13,254 bases of DNA from Streptosporangiaceae bacterium (lineage in GTDB: Bacteria; Actinomycetota; Actinomycetes; Streptosporangiales; Streptosporangiaceae). The position numbers and the translations under genes are program-made. The notes beneath the pieces are model-generated. The model worked only from the letters and a program-made list of their open reading frames with translations, was not told the DNA's origin and ran no database searches. The DNA lies in contig JASHXW010000044.1 in assembly GCA_030043395.1 (NCBI GenBank), positions 1-13,254 of the forward strand, in the 5' to 3' direction. Shown here piece by piece: positions 12,568 through 13,254 of the stretch (the stretch's first letter is position 1; every line of letters starts with the position of its first letter).

Positions 12568-13254
12568 TCAGGCAGTAGCCAGCCCTTCCTCGGGCATGCG
12601 CTCGGGCCTAGCGGCGATCTCGCGCACCGGAATATCGCGCATGGTCCGCAGCGGCGAGAAAAGCACCCAGAAGCCCGCGGCCCAGGACCCGGCCACGCTG
12701 ACCCAGATCGTGTTCCTGATGCCAAGAACGCTGGCGCTGCCAAGGACACCGCCAAGCAGCCCGCCGAGCGGCAGCGTGCCCCAGACGATCCACCGGATGG
12801 CCGCGTTCATCCGGCCGAGCAACTCGGGCGGGCAGATGAGCTGGCGGTAGCTCAGCTGCGCCACGTTGTACAGGACCGCCGTGAAGCTGAGTCCCGCGAT
12901 GGCGACCGGGAAGAGGACCAGCCTGGGACCGGGCTCGGTCAGCGGCATGACAACCGGGATCGCCCCGAATACCAGCATCGAGAACCAGATGATGCGGGCG
13001 TTCCCGATCAGCCGCGAGAGCGGGCGGGTCAGGATGCCGCCGGCGACGCCGCCCAGGCTCCCGACGCTGACCAGCAGTCCGGTGTCGGCTGGCCTGACAT
13101 GCAAGACGCGGACCAGGAACAGGATCTCCAGGGCGGCAGCCATGGAGCCGAACAAGTTCGCCGTTCCCGTGCAAGCGGCGATCTTGCGCAGGACTCGATG
13201 GCTGAGCACGAAGGAGAGCCCGGCGAAGAGCTCCTTGCGCAGGCCGGATGACGT
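12568..13254 (-). CDS. MFS transporter, C-terminal part (5' end cut off)
   Basis: The frame is open from the right edge for 228 codons to a TGA at 12568. An internal GTG at 13209 could mimic a start, but the reading frame upstream (KELFAGLSFVLSHRVLR) is typical of the central loop of the MFS_3/enterobactin-exporter-like group, so the gene extends beyond the window. Visible are about six helices, including LFGSMAAALEILFLVRVL, VGSLGGVAGGIL, and SFTAVLYNVAQLSYRQLICPPELLGRMNAAIRWIVWGTLPLGGLLGG. The last holds the family's characteristic RxNA..R...WG..PLG pattern. The tail (PEERMP-like, Glu/Arg-rich) is cytoplasmic. Probable drug or siderophore efflux; substrate unknown. It is convergent with the four-helix protein and has no terminator hairpin between. 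Confidence 0.85.
   Translation of the reverse strand, partial: TSSGLRKELFAGLSFVLSHRVLRKIAACTGTANLFGSMAAALEILFLVRVLHVRPADTGLLVSVGSLGGVAGGILTRPLSRLIGNARIIWFSMLVFGAIPVVMPLTEPGPRLVLFPVAIAGLSFTAVLYNVAQLSYRQLICPPELLGRMNAAIRWIVWGTLPLGGLLGGVLGSASVLGIRNTIWVSVAGSWAAGFWVLFSPLRTMRDIPVREIAARPERMPEEGLATA

Overview
The window is dense, high-GC, double-strand-coded DNA with short intergenic gaps. GTG starts, long spurious antisense frames and the protein families all fit an actinobacterium (Actinomycetes). I cannot name the genus from the sequence. No rRNA, tRNA, CRISPR array or mobile element is visible, and no gap between genes exceeds about 200 bases.

Region 1 (1-4061) looks like a sugar or polyol catabolic locus of the inositol type. 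A sugar-phosphate isomerase/epimerase (IolE-like, cut by the left edge) and a Gfo/Idh/MocA dehydrogenase run leftwards as a pair. Rightwards, from a shared 194-bp intergenic region carrying an AT-rich palindrome, run a Cgl0159-type (beta/alpha)8 aldolase-like protein and a GntR/HutC regulator. The regulator has its own promoter, with a HutC-like palindrome sitting on the predicted transcription start. The likely logic is oxidation of a cyclitol or sugar, dehydration or isomerisation, then aldol cleavage, under GntR control. The substrate is not known.

Region 2 (4112-10655) is a long leftward gene series behind a GC-rich convergent terminator hairpin at 4084-4108. In transcription order it encodes a PLP-dependent threonine/serine-dehydratase-like enzyme, an unrecognised 191-aa protein, a 197-aa membrane-anchored protein, an HTTM-type membrane protein, an APC-family amino-acid permease (with its own promoter), a calcineurin-like metallophosphoesterase and a nucleotidyltransferase-fold protein. 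The first four are separated by only -4 to +9 nt, and the last two overlap by 4 nt. The translation starts of the first gene and of the metallophosphoesterase each lie between the arms of a long perfect inverted repeat (16-bp and 15-bp arms). In the messenger this would fold the start region into a hairpin. These two elements and the unexplained HTTM operon are the most noteworthy features here.

Region 3 (10756-13254) holds an L-2-hydroxyglutarate oxidase (LhgO) divergent from the dehydratase, a small four-helix membrane protein, and the 3' part of an MFS transporter on the opposite strand. The stop codons of the last two abut in a TGATCA palindrome.
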